A DNA stretch of 64,000 bases from Neobacillus niacini. GTDB taxonomy: Bacteria; Bacillota; Bacilli; Bacillales; Cytobacillaceae. The first letter of the stretch is position 1; each line of letters begins with the position of its first letter. Location: contig NZ_JAMBOB010000002.1 of assembly GCF_023715415.1 (NCBI RefSeq), positions 434,001-498,000 of the forward strand, in the 5' to 3' direction. Positions 51,742 to 60,726 of the stretch are shown here, piece by piece. The position numbers and the translations under genes were made by a program. The notes below the pieces were generated by a model. That model was not told where the DNA came from and did no database searches. It was given only the letters and a program-made list of their open reading frames with translations.

Positions 51742-52974
51742 ATGTTAAATTTAGAGAAAAATTTAGAGAAATATGCTGAATTAGCAGTTAAGGTTGGTAT
51801 TAATTTGAAGGAAAACGAAGGCTTGATTATTACTGGAAATACCGACACATTACCTTTAGCAAGAAAGATTATGAAGGTAGCCTACAGTATAGGAGCAAAG
51901 CATGTAGAGTTTTTATTAGTTGATGATGAAATGAGTTTAATCCGATATGAAAATGGTAAGGACTTCGTTTTTGAAAGCTTTCCTCAATGGAAGGTAGACT
52001 CCCTTGAAGCCATGTATAAGGACAATTATCATCATATTTTTATATTAGCTCCTAACCCTGAGTTATTAAAAGATGTAGATAGTGAAATCGTGGCGAAGAG
52101 TCAAAAGTCCACTTCCTTAGCTATGAACCAAGTCCGACACTATCAAATGACAGGTAAAACGAAATGGAATATCAGTGCTGTTCCATCAAAAGAGTGGGCA
52201 AAATCAGTATTTCCAGATTTAGACGAAGCTTCAGCTGAGAATATGCTTTGGAAATACATTTTTGAAGCAACGAGAGTAGATCAAGACGACCCAATTACAT
52301 CATGGACAATGCACGATAAAAATCTTAAACGATATAGAGATCTATTAAATGAAAAACAATTTGATAAATTAGTCTTAAAAGGTCCTGGTACAGATCTAGA
52401 GGTTTATTTAGCGGAGGACCATTTCTGGATGGGAGGCTCCAAAATTAGTCAATCTGGAGACTCCTATGTTGCCAATATTCCTACCGAAGAGGTATTTACA
52501 ACGCCTCATAGATTGAAAGTCAATGGTACTTTAAAAGCCACAAAGCCACTTAGTTTAAACGGCAAGTTGGTTGAAGATTTTGAGTTTGTATTTAAGGATG
52601 GGAAGGTAGTAGACTTCAAGGCTAAGAAGGGCTATGAGGTGTTAGATAAACTTTTTGCTAATGATGAGGGTGCAAGGTATTTAGGAGAGATTGCATTAGT
52701 TCCACATGACTCCCCCATATCTAACACTGGAATTTTATTTAACAATACCCTATTTGATGAAAATGCCTCCGTGCACCTTGCATTTGGTAATGCCTATAAT
52801 TATGCCATGAAGAATGGTTCGAATATGACTCAATCTGAGTTAGGTGAAAAAGGTGCCAACTCCAGTTTGATACATGTAGATTTTATGGTTGGCGGTCCTG
52901 AACTAGATATTTCAGCCTTTGAAAAAGATGGTACTGAGGTTCAATTATTTAGAAATGGAAACTGGGTGTTTTAA
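51742..52974 (+). CDS. M29-family aminopeptidase (AmpS/PepS type)
   Basis: A 410-residue metalloaminopeptidase. Family features are the start LEKYAELAVKVGINLKENEGLIITG, the metal-ligand glutamates in NIPTEEVFTTPHRLKVNGT, GEIALVPHDSPISNTGILFNNTLFDENASVH with His and Glu ligands, and the C-terminal SLIHVDFMVGGPELDI. It removes N-terminal residues from peptides in the cytoplasm. The length matches the family (about 410). The ATG follows aaggaga. It is monocistronic with a terminator. Confidence 0.93.
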   Translation: MLNLEKNLEKYAELAVKVGINLKENEGLIITGNTDTLPLARKIMKVAYSIGAKHVEFLLVDDEMSLIRYENGKDFVFESFPQWKVDSLEAMYKDNYHHIFILAPNPELLKDVDSEIVAKSQKSTSLAMNQVRHYQMTGKTKWNISAVPSKEWAKSVFPDLDEASAENMLWKYIFEATRVDQDDPITSWTMHDKNLKRYRDLLNEKQFDKLVLKGPGTDLEVYLAEDHFWMGGSKISQSGDSYVANIPTEEVFTTPHRLKVNGTLKATKPLSLNGKLVEDFEFVFKDGKVVDFKAKKGYEVLDKLFANDEGARYLGEIALVPHDSPISNTGILFNNTLFDENASVHLAFGNAYNYAMKNGSNMTQSELGEKGANSSLIHVDFMVGGPELDISAFEKDGTEVQLFRNGNWVF

Positions 52975-53038
52975 ACCGGATTTGGGATTGCTGTAGAGTG
53001 AATTAAACAACTAGCATCCACTCCTTTCCAGAGCAACA

Positions 53039-53086
53039 AAAAAGCCAAATTCCTTAATTTCGTCATTGAGAAATTTGGCTTTTTAA
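53039..53086 (+). terminator. Terminator after the aminopeptidase gene
   Basis: agccaaat (53043-53050) pairs with atttggct (53073-53080), extended by inner pairs, followed by ttttaaattt. Confidence 0.75.
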
Positions 53087-53154
53087 ATTTCACAAGCTCA
53101 TCGAAATAATATTTAGATAGGAGTTTCTCAACGATACTGTTTAAATGATAATTG

Positions 53155-53183
53155 AAAAAGCCACTAATTATTTTCAGTGGCTT
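53155..53183 (-). terminator. Terminator overlapping the end of the small minus-strand gene
   Basis: On the minus strand agccact pairs with agtggct and is followed by ttttt. The stem includes the last codons and the stop of the 86-residue gene. Confidence 0.75.
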
Positions 53184-53424
53184 TATTATTTGGTATCTTG
53201 TTAATCCAATTACGACATTTTAATTCAAGTAATAATTCATGGTCAACGTTTTGTTCAAAATCCTTGGGCTTGTCCAATTGTATCCCTCTTTTTGATGCGG
53301 CTGCAATTATTAATCCTATTTCATAGTACATACTTTTAGAAACTAATCCGTTTGAATTCATTTTCTTCACTTCATTATAGAATTGAATCAAAAAATCACT
53401 AGGTAACTTATCATACAAAGACAT
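53164..53424 (-). CDS. Conserved small hypothetical protein (86 aa)
   Basis: An 86-residue soluble, helical protein beginning MSLYDKLPSDFLIQFYNEV with a central SMYYEIGLIIAAASKRG segment. It looks like a small conserved Bacillus protein but I cannot name a family. ATG 53424 has no good ribosome site (gggtg only). A TTG at 53442 in the same frame is preceded by aggga at too short a distance. The 3' end merges with a terminator. Confidence 0.55.
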   Translation of the reverse strand: MSLYDKLPSDFLIQFYNEVKKMNSNGLVSKSMYYEIGLIIAAASKRGIQLDKPKDFEQNVDHELLLELKCRNWINKIPNNKATENN

Positions 53425-53638
53425 TATTAAAAACACCCACAATCCCTACTATACTAATAGGAATAATATCATTTAAAGTTGAGAATGAAAAGATTTTTTC
53501 TCAAATTCACAGATTATTATTTTCATAATTCTTGATGATGATCTAAAGTGGTTGTTTAGTGCGATAATTCAGTTTATGAAGGGTTTTTTACCATTTAAAT
53601 TGAATGTTAGTTGTTGAAATAAAAAAAAGGGTGATTAA

Positions 53639-54172
53639 ATGTTTCCTATATTAGAGACAGACAGGCTAGTTTTAAGAGAAATAACAAAAGAAGATGCAGA
53701 AGGTATTTTCGCTTGTTTTTCTAACGACGATGTAACACGTTTTTATGGACAAGAAACATTAGAGAATATAGAACAAGCAGAGAAATTTGTTGATTTCTTT
53801 TCAAAAAATTACAATGAAAAAAGAGGCATACGCTGGGGGATTGAAAGAAAAGGGGACAAAGGTATAATTGGAACAATTGGCTTTAATACTTGGTTGCCTA
53901 AACATAAGCGAGCAGAAGTAGGTTACGAAATCCATCCGGAGCACTGGAGGAAAGGATATACTTTGGAAGCATTATCTAAAGTTCTTTCATATGGTTTTGA
54001 TAATATGAGTTTAACTCGTATAGGTGCTGTTGTATTTATTGATAATGAGGCATCTAACAATTTATTACTTAAAATTGGTTTTCAGAAAGAGGGGGTTTTG
54101 AGAGACTATATGTATCAAAATGGTGTAGCACACGATACATACGTTTACTCCTTACTTAAAACTAGCAAGTAG
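53639..54172 (+). CDS. GNAT-family N-acetyltransferase (RimJ/RimL type)
   Basis: A 177-residue acetyltransferase. It has the RimJ-like start LETDRLVLREITKEDAEGIF, the beta-4 region GTIGFNTW, the acetyl-CoA loop region EVGYEIHPEHWRKGYTLEAL (V-G-Y-x-x-x-P-x-x-x-x-x-G-x) and the end NEASNNLLLKIGFQKEGVLRDY. It may acetylate a ribosomal protein N-terminus or a small molecule. The ribosome site is aaaagggtga. Confidence 0.88.
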   Translation: MFPILETDRLVLREITKEDAEGIFACFSNDDVTRFYGQETLENIEQAEKFVDFFSKNYNEKRGIRWGIERKGDKGIIGTIGFNTWLPKHKRAEVGYEIHPEHWRKGYTLEALSKVLSYGFDNMSLTRIGAVVFIDNEASNNLLLKIGFQKEGVLRDYMYQNGVAHDTYVYSLLKTSK

Positions 54173-54500
54173 TTAAACTTATTAAGCTAATGCGGCATAA
54201 GGTAAATAGTGGATTGCTGGGTTTATAGAAATAACTATTGTTGCACTAAAGGGTGCTTTCCTTAAAAATCAAGCTGCTAAAAATGCAGCGATTTGTAATT
54301 GAACTAAAGGGGCGGTTTAGTTGTGTGTATTGAACTATTCCAATTAATTTGTTTATTAAACAACAAATTACGTTAATTATCCAATTCTTCTATCCACTTT
54401 AGAAATCAAGGAAGAACTAATAAGACTAACAATAAGAAAGTTTGTTCTATCACTAGTTCTGGACTTAGAATCGCGTAGAGTTCGTAAAATCTGCCCTTGC
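54173..54500. other. Non-coding region with small hairpins
   Basis: No gene is seen. Hairpins include gctgc-taaaaat-gcagc (near 54271), aactaaa-ggggcgg-tttagtt (near 54301) and aatttgtt...aacaaatt (near 54347). The last is followed by acgttaattat, similar to a stretch at 61215-61235, so part of this may be dispersed non-coding sequence. Confidence 0.45.
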
Positions 54501-54640
54501 AGCAGGTTGTCGTCGCCACTGGTCGGAATATCTACAAGATAGCCAAAATCCTTGGCGATGACGAAAATCTGTTGAACGTGAAAATGGAAATTACTGACCC
54601 AACAGATGCCAAGGCTGCCGTCAATTCAAAGAATTTGATA
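54501..54640 (+). pseudogene. Short-chain dehydrogenase remnant
   Basis: The frame reads VVVATGRNIYKIAKILGDDENLLNVKMEITDPTDAKAAVNSKN. The stretch VKMEITDPTDAKAAVNS resembles the beta-3 segment of short-chain dehydrogenases (VTD..DAKAAV), and ATG-R-xI resembles a damaged glycine motif. The match stops where the LysR gene end begins. GC content is higher than in the flanks. It is probably a fragment of a gene once next to the LysR regulator. Confidence 0.45.
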
Positions 54641-55523
54641 ATTTTGCCTGAATTTCTTTTAAAAACGTTTCAGCAGCAGCGGAAAAAGTCTGATGCTTTT
54701 TCCAAACAATATTTAAGCCGGATTCAAGATTTGGCTTTAGCGGTTTAAAACAAAGGTTGCTATCACTAGATGTATTCACTATTTTATCAAGGACTACTGC
54801 ATAACCAATGCCCTCTTCTACCATAATGGAAGCATTATATGCAAGATTGTATGTAGCCACGATGTTTAATTTATCAAAATCTTCACCAAACCAATCAGCA
54901 AATTCATTTTTTGAAAATGTCTGTTTTATAGCCTGTCGTGAACAGATCACCGGAACATTTAATAAATCCTCTGCTTCAATTGAATCTTTGAAAGCAAGAG
55001 GACTGTCTTTCCTCATAACAACGCCCCAAACATCTTTGCCTGGGATATCGATGTAATTGTATTTTGATAAGTCTGCTGGTTGAATTAAAATACCAAAGTC
55101 AAGCAATCCCTTGTCAAGCCGTTCAGTTACATCGTCTGAGTTTCCGCTATACAAGTGATACCGTATATTTGGATAACGCAACTGTAATTCTTTTACTACC
55201 TGTGCAATCTGTCTTATGGCGTCTGTTTCCCCGCCACCTATGTAAACATCACCACCTATTGTGTCTTCCATAGAATTAAATTCTGCCTCTAATTTATCAA
55301 CCATATCAACGATTTCTTCTGCCCTTTTTCTCAGGAGCATTCCATCATCTGTAAGAATGATGCTGTGACTACTGCGAATAAATAGTTTTTTCCCTAACTC
55401 TTCTTCAAGATCTTTTAATTGTCTTGACAGGGTTGGCTGTGTCACATGCAAAAAAACAGCAGCCCCTGTAATGCTTCCTTCTCTTGCGACAGTAAGAAAA
55501 TAGCGCAAAACTCTTAATTCCAT
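54621..55523 (-). CDS. LysR-family transcriptional regulator
   Basis: A 300-residue LysR regulator. The N-terminal helix-turn-helix is MELRVLRYFLTVAREGSITG, continuing with AAVFLHVTQPTLSRQLKDLE. The C-terminal effector domain is about 90-295 (GGDVYIGGGETDAIRQIAQV). The ATG at 55523 follows aaggagg. LysR proteins with this start (YFLTVAREGSITGAA) usually control a neighbouring oxidoreductase gene. The aldo/keto reductase and the dehydrogenase remnant nearby are candidates. Confidence 0.93.
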   Translation of the reverse strand: MELRVLRYFLTVAREGSITGAAVFLHVTQPTLSRQLKDLEEELGKKLFIRSSHSIILTDDGMLLRKRAEEIVDMVDKLEAEFNSMEDTIGGDVYIGGGETDAIRQIAQVVKELQLRYPNIRYHLYSGNSDDVTERLDKGLLDFGILIQPADLSKYNYIDIPGKDVWGVVMRKDSPLAFKDSIEAEDLLNVPVICSRQAIKQTFSKNEFADWFGEDFDKLNIVATYNLAYNASIMVEEGIGYAVVLDKIVNTSSDSNLCFKPLKPNLESGLNIVWKKHQTFSAAAETFLKEIQAKLSNSLN

Positions 55524-55832
55524 ATACACTCCTCCTTCATAATGCTTTAGTATATACGCAGTAGAAATGCTCATCAAGCATAACATGTTATAAGATATGG
55601 GTATTTGTTATGTACAAAAGGCACAGCTAGAATAAATAACAGAGAGTGAAAACAACAGTAAGATGGTGTTATCTTAGCTCAATATTAACAAATGTAACGA
55701 TTATAGAAGAAGTCAGTAAAAAATTATATTCCTTAAGGAGAAAAGTATTCAACTTGGAGTATTAGTCGAAAGAAGCCCAGTCACAATGAATTTTAGAAGA
55801 AAATTATATGAAACCTGGAGGAGATAAAAAGT
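55524..55832. promoter_or_regulatory. Divergent region with a LysR-type palindrome
   Basis: ataacatgttat (55580-55591) is a perfect 12-bp dyad 57 bp upstream of the LysR start. It is followed by gatatgggtatttgttatg, which has weaker symmetry. It could be the LysR operator. No gene is seen. Confidence 0.45.
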
Positions 55833-56600
55833 ATGAAAAAATCAATAATTCATTCAGTTGCATTGTTGCTGCTAGCCTTCACCCTTACCGCTTGTAACAA
55901 CAATGATACTGAAATAAAGGTCATTTCTCAAAAAGAAGAGAATTCCTCTGGGACTAAATCTGCGCAATACGCTGAGATTGGATCTGGGGCTAAACTTGTA
56001 AAATTTCCTAAAGACCTTGAGAAGGGGATTGTGTTTGCCACTTACGATCGAGGAGATATTCATGAAAACATCTATGTAAATAGTAGGGAAGCAATTGAAG
56101 CAGTGCAGAACGGAGAGGAGCTTCCGAGCGGCACCGTTATCACTCTCGAAGGATTTCGAGATGGAGAGATCGAGCATTATTTAGTGATGGAAAAGCGTAC
56201 CGGCTGGGGTTCCCGGTACTCGCCCGATGAGCGTACTGGGGAATGGGAGTTCCAGGCATTTACTCCTGAAAAAGAAGTGATGGTAGATGGTATTGGTGGA
56301 CCAGCCATTGGGCGATGCTATACCTGCCACGCAAATCAGGAAAGGGATCAATATATGAATTCGTTAGATCAAATGAAAGAGTTTGATTTGGAAGAGATTT
56401 CACAATCAAAGAACAGCAATACAGAAACCTCAATCGCAGCTATCACTGACCACTGGCAGGTAAGTGAGATATCTGCTCAAATGAATGATTCCTCTAAGGA
56501 TATAAATAAAGAAGAAAGCAATGCAATTGATGGTAAGGATAAAGCTAAAATTATTCAGGACGTTCTTTTAAAGATGTATTTACAGCAATTTGAAAGCTAA
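55833..56600 (+). CDS. Cytochrome P460-like lipoprotein
   Basis: A 255-residue exported lipoprotein: signal peptide with lipobox LTAC (C21), then a domain with KFPKDLEKGIVFATYDRGD, GTVITLEGFRDGEIEHYLVMEK and the c-type heme motif RCYTCHANQ (C162, C165, H166). This arrangement resembles the cytochrome P460 domain, which binds a cross-linked heme and in nitrifiers oxidises hydroxylamine. Whether the lysine cross-link exists cannot be told. The last 70 residues are polar and variable. It precedes a DUF4405 membrane protein gene. The ribosome site is ggagga. Confidence 0.72.
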   Translation: MKKSIIHSVALLLLAFTLTACNNNDTEIKVISQKEENSSGTKSAQYAEIGSGAKLVKFPKDLEKGIVFATYDRGDIHENIYVNSREAIEAVQNGEELPSGTVITLEGFRDGEIEHYLVMEKRTGWGSRYSPDERTGEWEFQAFTPEKEVMVDGIGGPAIGRCYTCHANQERDQYMNSLDQMKEFDLEEISQSKNSNTETSIAAITDHWQVSEISAQMNDSSKDINKEESNAIDGKDKAKIIQDVLLKMYLQQFES

Positions 56601-56685
56601 TGGGTGTGTTACCATTATAAGATATTTGCATGTCCACTATGGAAACACAATCCAATGATAAATCAAATAGAAAGAGGAAAATACT

Positions 56686-57372
56686 TTGAATCCAAAGGTG
56701 TTATTCAGGCTTGTTAATGACCTTGTAATGACAGTTCTTATGTTGATTGCAATGGCTTACTATATTACTGGGAATATGGTCCACGAAGTTATTGGAGTTG
56801 TGGTACTTTTATTGTTTATCGTCCATAACTTTTTAAATCGACGTTGGTATAAATCGATATTTAAAGGAAAATATAATATGCGGCGCATTCTACAAATAGC
56901 TATCAATCTACTTTTTCTTGTAACTATGGTTTTGATGATGATAAGTGCTATGTTGATTTCGAGCGACTTATTTCCCTTTATTCCCATAAATAACGACATG
57001 GTGCTACGACAAATACATGTTCAGACAGCTTATTGGGGATTTATCATCATGGCAGTCCATATAGGGTTTTCTTGGGGGATGATTCTTAATTCAGTGCGGA
57101 GGATGACGGGAATTACCGGTACTAGCCGTATTCGCACCATTGCGTTGCGTATTCTGTCAGTATTAATTGTTGTCTACGGGGTGCATGCTTCCTTCGAGGG
57201 AGAAATGGGTTCTAAGCTATTCATTTACAACCCTTTTGGTTGGTCCTATGATGTTACCACTATAAGGTTTTTAATTGACAACCTATCTATTATGGGAATC
57301 TATATTTTTGGGACACATTATGCTTTGAAATTTATTCAAAAGCAGGACAAAAGAGCAGAACAGACAATCTAA
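56686..57372 (+). CDS. DUF4405 membrane protein (cytochrome b561-like)
   Basis: A 228-residue protein with about five or six transmembrane helices. Histidines lie at regular places for heme ligation: GNMVHEVIG, LLFIVHNFLNRRWY, LRQIHVQTAYWGF and MAVHIGFSW. These are features of DUF4405, a predicted cytochrome b family. It has a TTG start after aaagagg and lies 85 bp downstream of the P460-like lipoprotein gene, suggesting electron transfer between the membrane and the exported cytochrome (inference). Confidence 0.72.
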   Translation: MNPKVLFRLVNDLVMTVLMLIAMAYYITGNMVHEVIGVVVLLLFIVHNFLNRRWYKSIFKGKYNMRRILQIAINLLFLVTMVLMMISAMLISSDLFPFIPINNDMVLRQIHVQTAYWGFIIMAVHIGFSWGMILNSVRRMTGITGTSRIRTIALRILSVLIVVYGVHASFEGEMGSKLFIYNPFGWSYDVTTIRFLIDNLSIMGIYIFGTHYALKFIQKQDKRAEQTI

Positions 57373-57451
57373 ATTAGCCTTAAAAGTGAAGGATATCAAT
57401 TAAACTTTTAGACTGGTTTTTCCGGCATAGGTTCAATGGGGAGGAGAAATA

Positions 57452-57817
57452 GTGAGAAAAGGGGTTATATTCACACTTTTGTTTTTATTGGGTATTTCAA
57501 CGTTTATTACAGGTTGCGGAAGTAGTAGTGATGGGAAGGAAAACAATGCTAATGTTACTCCAAATAAAAATTCAAATGGTGAACAAATAGACAAATTCGC
57601 TGAGCAGGATAAACAAAATGGTAAGGATTCAATGATTGATAATGGAGGTTTAGTTAATATGGAAGATGTTAAAGTCAAATTGACATTTATTAACGAGGAA
57701 GTAATTGTAGCTGAACCCACAAATGATCTTATTATACTAGGTGAGATTGAATCTGGAAAAGAAAACTTTGAAAATATTCAGGGGGATTTCACAGTTCATA
57801 TTGAAAAAATCGATTAA
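57452..57817 (+). CDS. Small hypothetical lipoprotein
   Basis: A 121-residue protein with a clear lipoprotein signal (KGVIFTLLFLLGISTFITGC, lipobox ITGC, C22), an Asn/Lys-rich linker and a short C-terminal domain (KVKLTFINEEVIVAEPTND). I do not recognise the domain. It may be a shortened relative of the cyclophilin-like lipoprotein at 59058. It has a GTG start after ggggagga and lies 16 bp before the MFS gene. Confidence 0.65.
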   Translation: MRKGVIFTLLFLLGISTFITGCGSSSDGKENNANVTPNKNSNGEQIDKFAEQDKQNGKDSMIDNGGLVNMEDVKVKLTFINEEVIVAEPTNDLIILGEIESGKENFENIQGDFTVHIEKID

Positions 57818-57833
57818 AGGAAGATGACCCTCT

Positions 57834-59003
57834 TTGCAAAAACAAAATAATTTACTTATATTTACATTGACCCTTGGGGCTTTCGGCATCATAAATACTG
57901 AAATGGGAGTTATAGGGATATTACCTTACATTGCTGATCACTTTCATGTCAGTGTATCAAAAGCAGGATTGCTTGTGAGTCTTTTTGCCCTTGTTGTTGC
58001 TGGATCTGGTCCCACAATGCCGTTATTATTTTCGGGGGTAAATCGAAAGAAAGCAATGTTACTTGTACTTGGTATTTTCGTTCTAGGTAACATTGTCTCT
58101 ATATTTACGTCTAACTTTGCCATCGCAATAATTGCCCGTGTGATTCCAGCCATATTTCATCCGATCTATTTTTCAGCGGCTTTTACAATGGCGGCTAACT
58201 CAGTTCGAAAAGAAGATGCTCCAAAAGCTGTTTCAAAAGTTTTTATTGGGGTATCTGCGGGAATGGTACTTGGTGTACCAATCGCAAGTTTTCTTGCCAG
58301 CGCAATATCATTTCAAATATCAATGACATTTTTCGCCATCGTTAACGCTATAGTATTTATTGCTACATTAGTATCTTTCCCTTCTATGCCTGTAAAAGAA
58401 AGACTTTCTTACGGAGCTCAATTATCGGTATTAAAAAAACCAATTACTTGGCTTTCCATTGTTGCTGTCCTTTTACTTAATTCAGCAGTATTTGGGGTGT
58501 ATAGTTATCTTGCTGAGTATCTTAAAACCGTAACACATACCTCTGGGAAAACAATTAGTTTAATGTTAGTCATATTCGGGGCGGCAAATATTATTGGAAA
58601 CATTTTGGCAGGGAAATTACTTACTAAAGATGCCATCAAAACTGTAGTATCTTTTCCTTTTGCATTGGGAGCCGTTTACATTCTATTATTCTTATTAGGA
58701 CAATTTACTTTACCTATGGCTATCATTACTTTATGTTGGGGAATATTGGCTGGTATAGGAACCAATATTAATCAATATTGGATTACGTCTTCAGCTCCAA
58801 ATGCCCCTGATTTCGCTAATGGATTATTTTTATCATCTGTTAACTTAGGAACAACAATAGGTACAGCTGTAGGTGGATTATTTATTTCAGAAATAGGTAC
58901 ACAATACGTGGTATTAGTGGGATTATTATCGTTGGTATTTGGGCTGGTATTTATTTTACTAAGAAACTATATGCACAGTCCTACCAAACAACTTTCTAGA
59001 TAA
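57834..59003 (+). CDS. MFS transporter, DHA1 drug/purine efflux type
   Basis: A 389-residue permease with 12 predicted helices. The first helix region FGIINTEMGVIGILPYIAD is the AraJ/PbuE-type TEF/M signature. The loop 2-3 region is GVNRKKAMLLVLG, and motif C is GVSAGMVLGVPIASFLA. These carriers export sugars, purine ribosides or drugs using the proton gradient. It has a TTG start after aaaggaaga, 16 bp after the lipoprotein gene, so the two are co-transcribed. Confidence 0.88.
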   Translation: MQKQNNLLIFTLTLGAFGIINTEMGVIGILPYIADHFHVSVSKAGLLVSLFALVVAGSGPTMPLLFSGVNRKKAMLLVLGIFVLGNIVSIFTSNFAIAIIARVIPAIFHPIYFSAAFTMAANSVRKEDAPKAVSKVFIGVSAGMVLGVPIASFLASAISFQISMTFFAIVNAIVFIATLVSFPSMPVKERLSYGAQLSVLKKPITWLSIVAVLLLNSAVFGVYSYLAEYLKTVTHTSGKTISLMLVIFGAANIIGNILAGKLLTKDAIKTVVSFPFALGAVYILLFLLGQFTLPMAIITLCWGILAGIGTNINQYWITSSAPNAPDFANGLFLSSVNLGTTIGTAVGGLFISEIGTQYVVLVGLLSLVFGLVFILLRNYMHSPTKQLSR

Positions 59004-59057
59004 ATAGGTGAGAAATGGGCGAATTGATATAAGGCTTAGCTAAGAGGAGCAGATAGA

Positions 59058-59576
59058 ATGAAGAAAATCCTTCTAGTATTTTTTACAGTAGCTGTTATTT
59101 TTACTTTTGCAGGGTGCAGTAATTCTGCACCATCTGAAATATCTGCTGTTTCTAAAAACAATTCAACAGGGGAAGATAATAAAAGCCAAACAGGCAGCTC
59201 GAAGGAGACAACAACAATGAAAAATACGATAGATATCATAGTTGGAAATAAGACATTCACGGCGACTATTGAGGATAACGATACAGCTAAAGCGCTTGTT
59301 AGACAGCTGCCGTTAACAGTGGATATGTCTGATCTTAATGGAAATGAAAAATATAATAATTTGTCAGTAAATTTTCGGGCAGATTCGTCTACCAGTCCAG
59401 GTAAGATCAATGCAGGTGATTTAATGCTCTATGGTAACAACTGTCTTGTTCTTTTTTACAAGACATTCAACACTTCTTACAGCTATGTAAAGCTCGGACA
59501 CATAGACAACACTACAGGTCTTACTGAAGCCATAGGATCAGGTAGTGTGAAGGTTACATTTTCAGTAAGTGAATAA
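59058..59576 (+). CDS. Cyclophilin-like-fold lipoprotein
   Basis: A 172-residue lipoprotein: signal with lipobox FAGC (C20), a Ser/Asn-rich linker to about residue 55, then a domain starting NTIDIIVGNKTFTATIEDND. It also holds AKALVRQLPLTVDMSDLNGNEKY and, later, GDLMLYGNNCLVLFYKTF and GHIDNTTGL. This is the pattern of the cyclophilin-like domain (PF18050), found with flavodoxins and aldo/keto reductases. Function is unknown. The ribosome site is agaggag. Confidence 0.78.
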   Translation: MKKILLVFFTVAVIFTFAGCSNSAPSEISAVSKNNSTGEDNKSQTGSSKETTTMKNTIDIIVGNKTFTATIEDNDTAKALVRQLPLTVDMSDLNGNEKYNNLSVNFRADSSTSPGKINAGDLMLYGNNCLVLFYKTFNTSYSYVKLGHIDNTTGLTEAIGSGSVKVTFSVSE

Positions 59577-59639
59577 CGTTAAGATGTGCATATAAACCTC
59601 AGTTTATTAATGAAATAATTCTAAAAGGAAGTGTGGCAA

Positions 59640-59726
59640 ATGTCCAACGAGCAGCTTGATCAGCGTGCAAAGTATTACGTGGCTTATGCATTGAAACCTG
59701 AAATAGAAGCACTTGCTGTACGCTAA
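59640..59726 (+). CDS. Possible 28-residue peptide or gene remnant
   Basis: The frame has a ribosome site (aaaaggaag) and encodes MSNEQLDQRAKYYVAYALKP plus EIEALAVR, then a stop. It looks like the truncated start of a larger soluble protein rather than a functional peptide. No family can be assigned. Confidence 0.3.
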   Translation: MSNEQLDQRAKYYVAYALKPEIEALAVR

Positions 59727-59843
59727 TTCACACAAAAATAAACAGCTAAGAGTTAGTGGGATCCACATGTCCAAACTTTATTTATAAGATGTAAAGTCAA
59801 TAAGATACTACAAAAAATATAACAATACAAAGGAGACAAAAAG

Positions 59844-60707
59844 ATGTTTAATGAAACTTACAAACTATCAAATGGTGTAGAAATTCCAAAATTAGGTCTT
59901 GGTACCTGGCTTCTTGACGATGCGCAGGCAGCACAGGCAGTGCGTGATGCAGTATCTATCGGCTATCGTCATATTGATACCGCTCAGGCTTATATGAATG
60001 AAACGGGTGTAGGCGAAGGAATCCGTTCCTGCGGTGTCGCAAGAGAAGAACTTTTCATCACAACAAAGGTTGCGGCAGAATTAAAAACCTATGATGCTGT
60101 TACGAAGTCTATTGATGAGTCTTTAGCAAAGTTGGGACTGGATTACATTGATCTTCTGATTATCCACAGCCCACAGCCTTGGACGGAGTTCCGTGAGGAG
60201 AAGTGTTACTTCGAGGAAAACAAAGAGGCGTGGAAAGCAATGGAAGATGCTTATAAAGCAGGAAAGGTAAAGGCAATCGGTCTTTCTAACTTCCTTCAGG
60301 ATGATGCAGAGAATATTCTTTCAAACTGTGAAATTAAGCCTATGGTCAATCAAATATTGGCACATGTGAGCAATACTCCTTTGGAATTAATCGAATTCTG
60401 TCAGAAGAATGACATCCTGGTAGAGGCATATTCTCCAATTGCGCACGGTGCAGTTCTCGATAATGCAGAGGTTAAGGTAATAGCTGATAAGTACGGGGTA
60501 TCTGTTGCCCAGCTTTGCCTACGTTATGATATTCAGCTTGGTCTTGTAGTAATTCCTAAGACGGCAAATCCGGATCATATGAGAAACAATGCAGAGCTTG
60601 ATTTTTCTATCAGCGATGCAGATATGGAGACTTTAAAGAATGTAGAGCAAATCCAGAATTATGGTGAGCATAGCTTCTTCCCGGTATTTGGTGGTAAGTT
60701 AAAATAA
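59844..60707 (+). CDS. Aldo/keto reductase
   Basis: A 287-residue NADPH-dependent reductase of the AKR5-like group. The catalytic tetrad is complete: D45 and Y50 in HIDTAQAYMNE, K75 in ITTKV and H108 in LLIIHSPQPW. The cofactor end VIPKTANPDHMRNN is also normal. An inserted loop (FREEKCYFEENKEAW) near residue 117 is seen in related clostridial and bacillar enzymes. Codon use differs from the flanks (frequent gca, ctt, aag), suggesting transfer. The ribosome site is aaaggaga. The substrate is unknown. Confidence 0.9.
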   Translation: MFNETYKLSNGVEIPKLGLGTWLLDDAQAAQAVRDAVSIGYRHIDTAQAYMNETGVGEGIRSCGVAREELFITTKVAAELKTYDAVTKSIDESLAKLGLDYIDLLIIHSPQPWTEFREEKCYFEENKEAWKAMEDAYKAGKVKAIGLSNFLQDDAENILSNCEIKPMVNQILAHVSNTPLELIEFCQKNDILVEAYSPIAHGAVLDNAEVKVIADKYGVSVAQLCLRYDIQLGLVVIPKTANPDHMRNNAELDFSISDADMETLKNVEQIQNYGEHSFFPVFGGKLK

Positions 60708-60726
60708 ACAGGTGGAGGAATTAAAA

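Noticed and set aside
54497-54748. Plus-strand 83-codon frame as an intact gene
   Set aside because: Only the first 45 codons resemble a dehydrogenase; the remainder is antisense to the LysR coding end, so I list it as a remnant.
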